Below, piece after piece: positions 11,046 to 23,489 of a stretch of DNA of 64,000 nucleotides. The translations under genes were made by a program, and so were the position numbers. Source of the DNA: Clitopilus passeckerianus (lineage: Eukaryota > Basidiomycota > Agaricomycetes > Agaricales > Entolomataceae). The stretch covers positions 479,390-543,389 of the forward strand of contig CALYLX010000079.1 of NCBI GenBank assembly GCA_944990035.1, written 5' to 3'. The notes under the pieces were generated by a model, which made no database searches, was not told the origin of the DNA, and was given only the letters and a program-made list of their open reading frames with translations. Within the stretch, counting starts at the first letter, position 1, and each line of letters starts with the position of its first letter.

Positions 11046-12599
11046 ATGACTGAACTGAAAGGCGACGATTCTTCGTCCATCCGATACTTGGCAGAGTGTA
11101 AGACTTTCGCTATACTCTTACAAGCCAATACAGCGCTCATCGCCTCGTAACTTGCAGTTAACTCACCCGATGCTGAAGTGACATATCAGTCTTCAGATGG
11201 CGTTCGATTCCGTATCCATGTTATCTATCTCTCAATCCATACCGAAGGTCTTGCTCCTCCGCCTGGCTCATCCACCGAAGAAGTTGTTCCTCTCAGCGAA
11301 CCTGCTTCCGTCCTCGAGAATCTCTTCAAGTTTATCTATCCTGGCCCTCTGACGGAGTTTGCGGACAAGATAGCTGGGGTTGAGTTCGACGATCTGATGA
11401 AGCTGGCTGAGGCTGCGGAGAAGTATCAAGTTTTCCCTGCGATGTATGCCTGCACTACGCATATGCGGTAAGTGGATACAACGCACGCCTGGTATATATC
11501 CTGATGTTATCGCTAGATCCACCCTGCCTGAGCATGCTCTGACAATCCTCGCCCATGGATTGAAGCACAACATTTCAGATCTGATTGACGAAGCTGCCCC
11601 ACTTGTCTTAGATGACTCACTGGCAGACATACTCACGAATATCCCGGCCGAATTCCATATCGCCTGGGTATGCTCCACCGCCGCTCACATCCTATCCAGC
11701 CTTCTGATTTTTTTTCCACGTACATAGGCCAACTTCTACAGTCGATGGGTGAAGGTCCAAAGACTGGCGCTAACAGAGCATGTGGCAAGGTTTAAGCCCG
11801 ACAGCCAGAAGACAATACCTCTCCTGGCCAGGAAGTTGAGAGCCTTTATTGACGTCAAGAAGACCTTTGAATTGACCCTAGAGGAAGAATGGATTGATTT
11901 GCTCAAAAAGGAAGTCAATTCCATTCCAAAACTCACCGCATTGATCTCGGGGGTCGCTTCAAGCCCACGACACTCTCATGGAGTGGGCGGGAGACGCCTC
12001 CCTAGTAGCGGCTACACCGACAAGGAGGCCGTGCATATCTGGTCCAAGGATGATGTCGAATACTTGATCGGTCGAAAAACGCTCAAACTTTGTGCTCCTG
12101 GAATCCATCGTATGCTGGAAGGAACGTCGGCTGAAGTCAGGCTCTCGGAGCTATCACCAATCATCGATCTGTTGCTGTCTTTCCTTTGGCCTGTAAGGGT
12201 ACCATCAATTGAAAAACTCCCTTTCGACACACTTAATCAACTCGCCTTGTCGGCCTCAAAGTACTGTGTCTTGCAGACGATACCTGTTTGCAGGTACTTC
12301 ATGAGGTGAGTGGCGTTGTTATCCGACAGCAGAAGCTGATGATATTGACTGCAACCGCAACAGAAGTTCTCTTCCCAATCACAAGGTTGAAGTCTTTCGT
12401 TACGGCGCAACATATGTCTATAAGGAATTCCTAGATAAGGCAGCTCCTTTACTGGTCGACATACCCTTCGCCGAGTCGATATCACTTGTTCCCTCTGGGC
12501 TCTGCGTCGCATGGGTGCGTGATCTAAGCTCGAAGTCATTCATCACGTTTGCCTTATCCCGACAAATACGGACATGTATTACAGGCAAACTACTATTAA
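11046..12599 (+). CDS. Double-BTB/POZ protein, copy C, cut short by an in-frame stop
   Basis: Six exons (11046-11097, 11158-11467, 11517-11667, 11728-12305, 12364-12514, 12585-12599) keep frame through five introns and give 418 aa. Order: a short leader, the first BTB domain (EVTYQSSDGVRFRIH to AEAAEKYQVFPAMYA), a BACK-like helix region (LAHGLKHN to FHIAW), a linker, then the second BTB-like domain (WSKDDVEYLIGRKTLKLCAPG to SASKYCVLQTIPVC) and its own BACK-like exon. The stop TAA at 12597-12599 lies where the intact copy D has Gln in KYHQRW. The frame after it stays open and homologous to 12881, so about 94 residues are lost. The product may be a functional short form or an early pseudogene. 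Confidence 0.72.
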
Positions 12600-12881
12600 G
12601 GATGGAACGAACTCTGCTCGCGAGTTCTTAAAATCATTGTTGACTTCGGACGATTCAAGAAGTGTGGCTGTTGGAGCTTTTTCAACTTCCATCTCTCGAT
12701 CGTCCTACAGAACCTAACGCAAGGCTCGGCAGTAATTATAAATAGGAACGAGCTGTTCACAGCAGACGCCAAGCGTACCTGCTACGAAGGAGCCAAGCTT
12801 CTCAACGAATGCCAGGTACTGGTACGGTTCGAAGTTGAAAGGATGCCTGCTTTTAGCACTTTCCTGCCCCAGAACAATTGA
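12600..12881 (+). pseudogene. Untranslated remnant of the copy C tail
   Basis: After the TAA the same frame continues without another stop for 93 codons to a TGA at 12879-12881. It ends in MPAFSTFLPQN, matching IPPFSHFINQP at the end of copy D. This shows the stop is recent relative to the gene's divergence. Confidence 0.65.
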
Positions 12882-13491
12882 ACGAGAGAAATTGATGATT
12901 TCTTGTGTTAAATCTGCACGCGTCGGTCTGATATAAAATATCTTGATTGGCTAGGTCCTAGCACAACGCCTCGAGGCTTAACTCTAATAGCTGACAGGTA
13001 ACCAAATTCAGAACAAAGACTTGCAGAATTGACAGCTCCCGTTACCGGAAGCCCCGATGCGGGCAACACGAAACCGACCACACATTTCTGTCGAAACCCA
13101 GAACCTGATAAATCGCGAACTGTTGGGAAACAAGGAGTGACGTCAACTATACATATCCACTCTTTTCTACCCGATTTTCTACCAAGCAGCCTTCATCCCA
13201 TACGAAACGAGGAGTATGGCCGCCTACCGGACCGCCGCCGCCCATAAATGGACAATGTACCTGTAACGTAAACCCGACTCCGATTCTTCGCTTCTTTGCA
13301 TCCGTTCAGGATCCATCGTGATGCTGTCGAGCCGGCAATGTTCATGTGTCGAGAGGCGGTGTGAACAAACTTCCGTCCATATGAGGACCTACCACCACCC
13401 ACAACCACCCACAATCGCTGTATCATCGTCCTCTCGTTCTCGTTGGCATACCACCGGATAGCTGAGAAGGATAGCTCTCGAAGCTGGGTCT
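12882..13491. other. Intergenic, nothing recognised
   Basis: About 0.6 kb between copy C and the DUF2235 gene on the same strand. It should hold the terminator of the first and the promoter of the second. No TATA box close to 13492 was recognised. Confidence 0.4.
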
Positions 13492-16400
13492 ATGTCGACC
13501 GAGATGGAGGGCTGCAAATGTCCCCCGCCAACAGGAACTCGGAAGGGCAGGAATCTTGTGGTCTGTATTGACGGAACGTCGAACCAGTTCGGGAAATACG
13601 TAGGTTTTGTTGAACTTTCTTCGCGACCACGTACTAACAGTGATGCGCTGACTAGAATACGAACGTAGTCGAGCTCTATTCCAAGATCATCAAGGACGAA
13701 GACCAGATCACGTACTACAACAGCGGAATCGGCACATACGCACGGCCTTCGTGGAAATCTCTAAAGTATTGGCTGCAAGTTGTTGACAATGTTGTGGATC
13801 TGGCCATTGCCTGGTGCGTTTCCTCCACTCTGCTACTCCGTATGGGTGGTGACTGGGGGAATCCTTGCTAATTTGTGGATGTCTATGTTTAGGAACTTTG
13901 AGCGAATCATAATGGGAGCCTACCGGTGGCTGTCCGACAACTTCATGGAGAATGATAGGATATATTTACTTGGTGCGTCTGAACAGACAATTGGATTACC
14001 TCATCCTGCTGATCGAGTCGATGAATTACTCTAGGTTTCTCTCGTGGTGCCTACCAGGTCCGAGCTCTGGCAGGGATGCTTGAAACAGTACGCCTGCCGC
14101 CATTTAACCTCTACCTTTCCAGCTAATGAGACCTTATCCAGGTTGGGCTCATTCACCGAGGAAATGAAGAGCAGATTCCCTTGTACGTCCCTTCCTCTGC
14201 ATTGGTTCTGCTGTCCCTTCATCACACTTAACCTGTACTCCGTAGTGCATACGAGCTATACTCCCGCTCCCGACCCGACTTTGCCTCCGATGAAGCAGCT
14301 TCCAATTCCCTAGCTGCTCATTTCAAAGAAACCTTCTCCAGGAAAGGTGTTAGGGTTCATTTCGTCGGTGTATGGTACGTCTTGACGCTACTCCGTATCG
14401 GCAGAATTCATCATCCTAAACGACCATTTGTAGGGACACTGTCTCCTCTGTCGGTATCATCAGAGGCAAAACTCTTCCTATGACGCATACAGCCGAGCAT
14501 ATATGCTTCTTTCGGCATGCACTCGCTCTGGATGAGAGGAGGGTGAAGTTCCTACCCGAGTACGTCCATGGTGGAAAGAGCGTCAGTTTGGGAGATTCAG
14601 TAAATTCGGGCTCTGGCAACGCTACCAATGGTACGATATCGCTGGGAGAAAACGAGAAGGATCAAGTGACGACTGAGGTGACAAGGCCTCATGTGAAAGA
14701 GGTCTGGTTCCCTGGGACACATTCGGATATGTTGGTCGTTTTTCTTGCTTCTATTGGTCGCCACTCTTCTAACATTCGTCCTTTGATTCCAGCGGCGGTG
14801 GAAATCAACTAAATCCAACACTTTCCCTTGGCCGCACGCCAATGCTATGGATGTCATTCGAGTCCGTATCCTGTGGCCTCCGTCTTCGCCCAGGGACGAA
14901 GGTCGAATGGGCCTGGGAGCAACTCGGAGATGTCAGAGAGAGTATGCACGGTGTATGGCGTGCATTGGAATGGCTGCCCGTGAGGAGGCTCAAGTACATC
15001 GATCCCGAGTCAACCACGACGAAGTGAGTGTCGAGTCACGTTGATATGGGCGATTGTGGGCGTTTATATTGATTGCTTTGTTCTTCCGCGTGATCCTTAG
15101 GCCACATCGCGGCAAGGGCAGGAAGATCAGACCTGGCCAGCGCATTCATTCTTCTGTCGCGTTTTGTAAACCACCATATCATCCTCGAGCCAAGCTACCC
15201 GCTTCCGTGGCTTCTTCTACTCCTTTGAGTCCGTCTTCGTCGTCTTCCACCACCGAGCAAGAAAAGGTGCCACGTTGTTCAAAGTCATCGAGGTTTACGA
15301 AGTCGTGGTCCTCCATTATTGGGAATCCGGCTGCCGTCTCCTCGGCGGAGTGGAGAGAGATCCTCGAAATGGACATATTCGACTCGTCTCCTGGTGCAAT
15401 AAGGCATCTTATTAGAAGCTTGAACGTGCAGACCACGGGTCAGGGCGTCGGGGCGAAGGAGAGGGAGGATCAGAGGATGTGGATATACAGGCTCCAGGTC
15501 GTCACCTCCTCTGGTATGTTCATAGGGCGCCTTGCGTCGTGACACCTGTTGACCCAATTTTGAGTAGACGAAGGGAGGAGATCCCTCATCAAGTCACCTC
15601 AATCGATATGCGAGTTGATTGATGTGTACCATGCCTTACGCGGCGATTCTAGACACCTCGAGAACGCGGAACAGGTGTTGGCGTGTATTGTCAATATCCT
15701 CGATGCGATGTGTAAAGGCGAAGGTGAAAATAGTTCATTCATGGCTCTGGAATGAAGTTGACCGCTACAGCAGATGGTTTCTTCAGCTCTGACGAAATTT
15801 ATTGGTTGACCAATACTTGTCTCAAAACCAAGAATCCAGACTCAAGAACATTGAACCTGACCAGGTGGTGGATCTCCGTCGGAGCTGCTGACTTTGCTGG
15901 TGATACTCGTACGCCCGATCTCGGTGACTGACAGGGCTCAGTATGAGAGCTGACTGCAGTTCAAGCTGTTGGTACCGAAACTTTGTTCCTCGAGCCAATC
16001 CATTCTTTCCTTCTGGGGTCGCTAGACGATGACCAGCTGGCGAACGAGTTTGGGTCGCTGATTGTTCTGGGCATGAAATACGGCACGTTTCATTTTCAAA
16101 TCTTGGATCAGCTGGGAGATACTAACCTGTTATCACGCAGAGATTCTCTCGGATTCCTTCCTCTCCGACAATGATGTCCGTCATCTACTATCACTCGCTG
16201 AAAGGTCGGGAACCCGGGTTCAAAAAAGTGCGCAAAATGTACTTTTGAACATTCGGAGATGGAATACGTCCTCTCCTGTAACAGTGAATATGATCCTGGA
16301 GAAGACGGATCATCCAGATCCGTTGGTACGAACCCTGATGCTTGGACTGGTGGAGGCTGCGATTTCAGACGGCAAGTCGCTCTGAGCATGGCTTCCGTTG

Positions 16401-19400
16401 TGTTCGCTGACGTCTCCCTTCAAGGATGCGCCCTTGACGAAATACTTTTCGCCAACAAAGTCAAAGCACGCCTTGATGATTCTGACATGAGTGTCAAGCT
16501 TGAGGCTCTCAGACTTGTCAGTTCGTGCGTACATCTTGGTGCGTAGATTGCTTGGATGAAAGGCCTCGTATCAATATCAATCTCTAGAGAAATATGCTGA
16601 ACTATGGACGAGCCCGTCCATCATTACCGCTCTGGTAGATCTGTCCGTTGAGCCGAAGGAAGTAGTGGCCGCAGCCGCCAGAGGAATTCTAGGAAACGTG
16701 CAAGGTATGTTAGGTCAAAATCACACTAATCTAAGCTAACTCCCTTATAGTGACACATTTTGAACCGGAACTCTTTAAACCAAAGCTGGAGAGCTTTGAC
16801 TTGAATGTTGTAAAGAGAATGGTCGAGCTCCTAACTGCAATACTCGGTGAGTATCCTAACCCCTGGATGACGCTATGCTTCTAAGTCTCGGGCAGGTTCC
16901 AGCAATGCACCTTTTATTCCTCAATCGACTATATCATCCTTGTGGAAGTCCCTATGGTCCTCCGATAGGAAAGTCCAGAACTCCATCGTCAGCTTCCTTC
17001 TTACCGGGATGGACTGTAAGCACTTCCTCTCATCTTCTAACCCGTCATTCTAACAAACATCAAGCGCTGGTCAGGGATACGATATTCACGGAGCAGAACA
17101 TCTCAGAATGCATATCCATGATATCCTCCGAGTCCAGCTTTGATGCATGCCGAGTTGCTCTGCATTTTCTCTCTGAAGCGGTTGTCAAAGGTAGGAGGAA
17201 CACTGCGAGCGTCTCGGATATCTCTGATGGTTCTCCGGCAGATAAATGGGTCATGTTTCCGATTTCACGAACCCAAGGAGGTGTGGAGGACTGCCTATCT
17301 CGCAGCGAATGGCAGATACGAGACACTGCAATTTCCCTGTCTAAATCTTATATCTTGAGTGGTGAGGCTGGTTGGCACACCTTCCTCGGCTCAGCTTTCG
17401 GGCTAACTTCTATATACAGGTCATGCTCTCTCTGAGACGGCCAAGGCTAGACTCGAGGCTTGCTTGTGCGATGTTGCATCTCTAATACGAGACTCTACAG
17501 TCAGGTTTTACACTGAGGTGCTTCACTGCAGCGGTATGGCTTGCAAACTTCTCGGCTCGTTGTCCAGAACTCATATTGGTATCTAGTGGCTTTTGAACTG
17601 TTCAACACTTCAACGCTTGTGAACAAGCTCCTCAAAAAAGATGTTTCATGCGTCGAATTCTTTATCGCAGCTGTTTCCGATGGTAGGTTTGACGGTTGTT
17701 TGCCACACATTAGGCTGACCAGAATTAGAGTGCCTGCATACTTCGCTATTCACGGAAGCCGTCAAAAACATGATGGTTGAATGTCTCTCGATTGAATGGA
17801 TGTACTCATTACCGATTACGTTCTACGCGAAGTGCTGTGGTCACGGTACGAGTGGATAACTCCCCTTAATGCCCTCCTGCTGATTGAGAAGGGTAGCACA
17901 TCTCTTCCTTGCCTTCGTCAGTCAGGATGCCAAGAACAAGATCTGGGAACGCCATGTTCAACAGGGTGGATGGGGTGACGTGCTAGATTTCTACCGATGC
18001 GTGCTCAGAAAGGGTAACATGCTTCAATGATTCGGTTGCCAAATGCTGAATAATGTTCATCAGAGAAACTAGCGCCACACTACTTTGACCACCGGATGGT
18101 GGACGAGCTGACGAGCTTGCATCAGCTGCACACAGCGCCCGTGGAATACCTTTTGGCTTCAATACTAGAGATGAGTAAGTCCCTTGTGTCTCGATAGTGC
18201 CTTTCGGGAGTTAACATATGCAGGTGACTGGATCGAGCATACGGACATCCGTAAGATACAGGAATACTTCTCTCGTTGTTGGGTATCCGACCCTAGTTCA
18301 AGTGCTGAGACTCTTAGGCGCTATATATCTATAGTATCAAGAGCAGGTACGCTTTTCCTTAGAGTGGAAATATTTCGTCTCATCCAGGCCTCAGAAACCA
18401 TGTCCTCACATGTCATTCCTATGGACGTGCTGACGGCTGCTAACAGGTGCTTCGTCGATCTTGGGCCGAGTAGGTCAGATATCAGGGAAAGCTGTCTATT
18501 GTTTTACAAGAGACTACTCCTTAATAGTGAGTTCCATGACCGCCAAATTCTCGGCCAACATCCCTGAGTGCCTTACAGATTCGCATCCGGAGACGGTTTT
18601 CACCCCTGAGGTCGCAGCGTCTATATCACAAGCACTTGTGGATGAGTACCCCAGCACTAGGATTGCCGCACTTTCATTACTCCGCGAAGTTCCTCAATAC
18701 AGTATGTGATTTGCACTCTGGAATCTTAGCCTTGGGCGAGCTGATCATTATATGACACCAGATACGCCTCTCCGGGATAGGCTACTTACCGAGGACGCTC
18801 TGAGCGGCGTCTACAATAATCTTATGGAAGTGGATGTGAAGTGTGAACGTGATCATGCCATCGAGTTCTACACGGCCGTTCTGCGACACCAAGGTACATT
18901 TGTTCGTTCGTTCGGCTTCAGAAGCTCATGTACCTAGACTCAGACCTGCAACAGCACGTTCTGACACCTGCTGTCCTAGATGGCATATTGCGCTATCAGA
19001 AGAATGAACCACTGCGTTTTCGGGTGTATACCAAAGAGCAAGTCTCTCCCTTAAAGTTCTGCCTCGCCTCGCTCGCGGTCACATCGACGGAACTCCAGAG
19101 GAACATACTTTCTCCAGAGATCCTCACAAGAATGAGCACCAATCTGTATGCCGACAATGTTGGTGAAGTCAAGAGTCTTGTCGTCAGATTCTATAGGGAG
19201 GCTATTCACACAGGTCTGTACCCCGTGGTTTGACCAAGTACAGCTCTGACGATGAATGTTCCAGAATATTGTTCCTCAATCTTCACCCCGAGCACGACCA
19301 AGGCGTTGCTTGATGCAATCTCTCCCGGACATGTTAATGGCCGGGTCATACCTCTCGAGATGCATGATCCAGACTCGTGGCGCTCGAACAAGGATATCCT

Positions 19401-19915
19401 CGAGTTCCTCGCAGGGACGATATCTACAGGTGCGTTGGTTTAGTGCTTAGAGAATCCACAAGTCAGTGACATCTTCTCTTGAAGACGCCGTCAACACAGC
19501 GATGTTCACGCCAGAATCCATTGCTCATATCTGGCCAACAATACGACGCCTGGGGCCTGGGCTTGAGCTTACAGATGAACTCATGAAGATTCTGACGTCT
19601 ACCGGTAAGCACTGTGTATTCTCGCAGCCCTCTCAAATACTGAGAAACACACATAGAACGGATGAGAAGGCTGATCTACGATGCTCTCGTCGTCAGAGCC
19701 CTATGCGAAGAAAAAGATCCGGTATTCCGGGAGGGAGCTCGAGTTTTCCTCAGGAAGGCACTGAAAGATGGTAACCCTAGATTTTACCGCCATTAACTAT
19801 ATTGGTGACCGTATTTCGAACAGACGATATGCATTCACGGCTATGTACCTCCCTGCTGCGAGCGCAGTTCTCGTGCGCAAGAAATTGTACACAAATAGGT
19901 ACATCCAGCCACTAG
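13492..19915 (+). CDS. DUF2235 alpha/beta hydrolase fused to a long HEAT/ARM-like solenoid
   Basis: Thirty-two exons close in phase and give 1574 aa. Residues 20-350 form a DUF2235 domain: VVCIDGTSNQ at 23-32, nucleophile elbow LGFSRGA with Ser118, and WFPGTHSDIGGG from 281. DUF2235 is the family of the bacterial type VI lipase effector Tle1, so a lipid or ester substrate is plausible. A basic, Ser-rich linker follows to about 480. The remaining roughly 1,070 residues are leucine-rich helical repeats of 37-42 residues. Introns 9-31 are all in phase 1, and most exons there are 96-138 nt, so exon and repeat coincide. Two introns (starting 16071 and 16372) use GC donors; the one at 19430-19466 is only 37 nt and less certain. 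No signal peptide. Scaffolded hydrolase or self/non-self effector are both guesses. Confidence 0.8.
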
Positions 19916-21247
19916 TACCAATTGTAGGGGGAGGCGTAAAGATAGCATAGGATACGTTGGCGAACCAATAGAGTATCCGTTGAGTAAAAAGGTACGAAAG
20001 TAGACCTAATCTAGCCATGTATAAGAATTTTAAGTCCATGTATGATAAACGAGGAATAGTCAAACGTGGAAGCACATCAAATGAGTCGGAAAGAACAGAA
20101 TATCGAGCAACGTGTCTATGGTTCCGGAATCCGACGTCGGATATCCGAGGAAGTCAAATCTCAACGCAAAATCTTGGAATTAGAAGGGAGGCACACGAGT
20201 GCAAGGCTCCGCGTGCACCAAAGCTCAAGTAGCAGGGAGGTTCTGGATAACGCTCCCGGTCGGAGCCACCCAACCGGCCAAAAGGGGGCGAGTTGAGCAG
20301 GAACTTTGATATGAGCAAGTGTAAGCTCGCCGTATAGAATAAAATTCGCTGGCGCGACTGCCCCCGTGAGCAGCGGTTGCAGCACCGAGTTGCAGCGAAG
20401 TTACTGAATAATTGCATTTGTCAGTCAACCGTACACGCCCTGAAGGTCTGAACCCTAACCTCGTCGGCAGTTGCGACAAGTTTGACACTAGATCTCCTCC
20501 ATGGCGATAGGGTTGTATGCCAGGTAGAGGCAGGAGAAGCATGGACATCGGGTGAAATTTGAATAAACGGGTGCCTTGGAGGAGCACATCGACTACGAAC
20601 AACTCAAGTCAGTTAACTTTCCGACTCGTTTATGGAACAAGATCATACCTCGAGCAGGAAGCCCAGATTTCCCAGTTGACAGCTGCTCCTCCAGGCGAAG
20701 TGCTCAGCCTGAGACTTGGTGGCCCCAACGGTAGCTATTCAGCTATTCTGATGCTTCGTGGGTGGGTTGAGCCTCACTTCAGGTCTGCTCACGTTCAAGG
20801 CCGTTCCTATACTTCAGGCGATGGGTAGATGATGCTGGTGAGATTTTTCCTGTGGATGAGGTATATTAGACTTGTTGCTCGAACGAATGAGTTTCGAGAA
20901 CTTACCTTGGCTTGATCAAGTCAGATGCAGATGCATACAAATCGGCCCCAGGTTTCCATGGCTCATCTAAAGCAGCAGGCTTTCCTATGCAGTAGAGGCC
21001 AACGTTGCAGTAAGGCCCAGTGTGGCTTTCATAAGTAAGAAGGTAACGCTATTGGCCTTGGGCTTACGGTGGACTTTGGCCTGACTAATCAAACGCAGGT
21101 GATTGTGGCACATTCAACAGTCAGTCACTTGAGCTCTACGCACTGTCAGCGCGTCTGTCTGGCCAGTTTCTACTTGTACGACAGCGTATAGCTGAAACTG
21201 AAATCCATCTCCCAAGGCTAGCTACCGGAAAGTCCCATATTCCTTTG
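19916..21247. other. Intergenic, possible unrecognised coding relics
   Basis: Two frames have somewhat protein-like composition: plus 20592-20828 (LEQEAQISQL to GWVEPHF) and minus 20602-20225. Neither has a start and splice context, and I recognise neither. The end of the stretch is the promoter of copy D. Confidence 0.35.
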
Positions 21248-23118
21248 ATGGAGACCAACGTGAAGGATCAGCCAGTACCAGAGGTTCAGGCGATTGGGTG
21301 CCACCCGAAAACAGGTAAACGCAGTCGTTGGAAGGCATTATCGAGCTTACATCTACATTAGATGGCCTCCACCCTCAAGTGACTTTCAGATCGTCCGACT
21401 CCGCGCTATTCCGAATTCCTGTTGTGTACCTGAAGGTACATATGGGCCTAGCGCCCTGGGACGGATTATCTTTGAACGAGGTGGTGGATCTGGACGAGCC
21501 AGCCACGACACTTGGGGTGTTATTTGGGTTCATTTACCCTCGCCCTCCCCCTCACCTTGACCTAGGAATTATGTCCGATGACGACGCCATCAATAGCACA
21601 TTGTTTCTGGTAGCGGAGGCAGCGGAAAAGTATCAGGTCTTCCCCGCTATGCATGCATGCCTCGTTTGTATGGAGTGAGTGAATGAGAGGGATTCAATCA
21701 TTCAGACGGTGGGTCTCATTGGTTTGATTAGGGAATGCCTTCCTCGCGCGGCCCTGCCACTATTGGCTCATGCTCTAAAGCATGGGTATTCCGAAACTGT
21801 CGATAAGGCCGCCCCACACGTCCTCGACAAGCCTCCCAGTAAAGTCATGGAGACATTACCATTCGCCTTCCACGTCCATTGGGTGCGAATACAATACTTA
21901 AACTCTTTAACCATATCAAATAATCATATCCTCTCTCAAATTCATTCGTAGATGAACTATTATGAACGATGGCTCAATCTCCAGAAGAAACTTCTCACAA
22001 AAGTTGTACCCATTCATCCAAGAGGTATCGAGATTGTGGCGGGAGTTGCTTCCAGCCTTTATGCTTTATCGGTACCCGGCTGGAAGGTACCTCCCTTCAA
22101 CTACGGGGACACAACGTGCCAGTGGGATGAGATTATTCGGAAGGACATCAACAATATTCCACCTCTGTCAGCTCTAGCCTTCCCTCCTGAGCCACAATTG
22201 GACCCGATGTCACTCATGGTCGATGTCGACAGCTGGTCTCACACAGGCTTAGTTCCCACCACCACCGTGCAAACGAGCGATGAATGTACCCTCACTGTGC
22301 CTCGTGCCATCCTGGAAAGCTGCGCACCAGGTCTGAAGGATGACCTTTGCAAATCTTTGCCGGGAATTCTACATCTCGCCGAAACTTCGAAGATCCTACG
22401 ACTTCTTTTCCAGTTCTTGAGCCCAGTTCGGGTTCCAAATTTGTCCATGTTACCGTTTAACGATCTTTTGGCCCTCGCACACGCCGCCGAGAAATACAAG
22501 GTATTCCAGGCGATATACGTTTGCCGCATATTAATCAAGTGCGTGTCTATCCCCGATATATGTTTGGTTGAGGTTATGAACGCTACAAACAGGCAGATAT
22601 CCGTCCGAGCACCTGATGAGACCTCACCGTCCATATTTTTCTATGGAGCGAAGTATGGGTATTCGGATATCATGAACATTGTGGCACCATCGGTGCTCGA
22701 TAGACCTTTCGATGAAATCATGGAAAAACTCTTTGGAGATCTGGCTATTGCTTGGGCAAGTTTTGCGGTCTCTTTAGTCATAATTGAGGGCAATTCACTC
22801 ACTGAAACGAAACAGGCTAAATACCACCAGCGTTGGCAGCAGGAATCTCGCAATGCAATGAAGGCGCTTGTCGCCCAGATGTCGCGTCTATCAACACCTT
22901 GTCACTGCATAACGAAAAGGTCGTTTGGCGACGTTCACATCCCTAATGTTATCAGTCAATTGCTCCAATCGCTGTTGAATCTCAAAGATATTGAGGCCAT
23001 ATTGAAGAGGGTAGAATGTCGCAGTGGTACAACGTATTCCGTGGCCTGCATTGAGGCCGTCACGAAAGCTACGGAGCCAATTCCTCCCTTCTCACATTTC
23101 ATCAACCAACCTGCGTAG
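21248..23118 (+). CDS. Double-BTB/POZ protein, copy D, intact
   Basis: Six exons (21248-21314, 21362-21674, 21732-21882, 21952-22538, 22593-22755, 22816-23118) give 527 aa. Domain order: leader 1-22; BTB 1 about 23-130 (VTFRSSDSALFRI, VAEAAEKYQVFPAMHA); BACK-like 130-177 (LAHALKHGY to FHVHW); linker; BTB 2 about 260-370 (VQTSDECTLTVPRAILESCA, HAAEKYKVFQAIYVC); second BACK-like exon (YGAKYGYSD to LAIAW); and a tail of 100 residues. Introns 22539-22592 (54 nt) and 22756-22815 (60 nt, GC donor) are multiples of three without stops, so the DNA looks like one 388-codon exon; comparison with copies A and C shows that they are introns. This copy is the reference for the family. Partner and role unknown. 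Confidence 0.8.
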
Positions 23119-23489
23119 GCGTAGGCTAATCACAGAGTACATCATCCCCATTGTTGCAATTACCTGCCAATCTATCTTGACCCGCCTTCAAAATTTCGTC
23201 CCCGTGTCTCCGGTATAATAACCTTGGTCTGAGAGTCTGAGTTGTATAAACTTTCTTGCCTGCTATATGACAGCCAGTCGACTCATGCCGAGGCCAAACC
23301 CTCATTGAGGTGAGAGTCCGTTTGAGGACGACGGCATTGACCACTGGAAGGTGAAAGGAGAGCGCTATATATAGCACAGCAGGCTATGTATTGAGACAAG
23401 TACAAGTCATTATATCAGTCATATCCATTAATATAAGTACGTCCGATGTTAGTCCGTGGGGGTATGGTGTAGTTATTTCTCCATCCAGC

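Noticed and set aside
20225..20602. 125-codon minus-strand open frame
   Set aside because: No start or splice context, unusual composition, no recognised domain, and overlapping frames on the other strand look equally likely.
21952..23118. Single 388-codon exon
   Set aside because: Comparison with copies A and C shows two introns of 54 and 60 nt inside it; it only looks continuous because they are multiples of three without stops.
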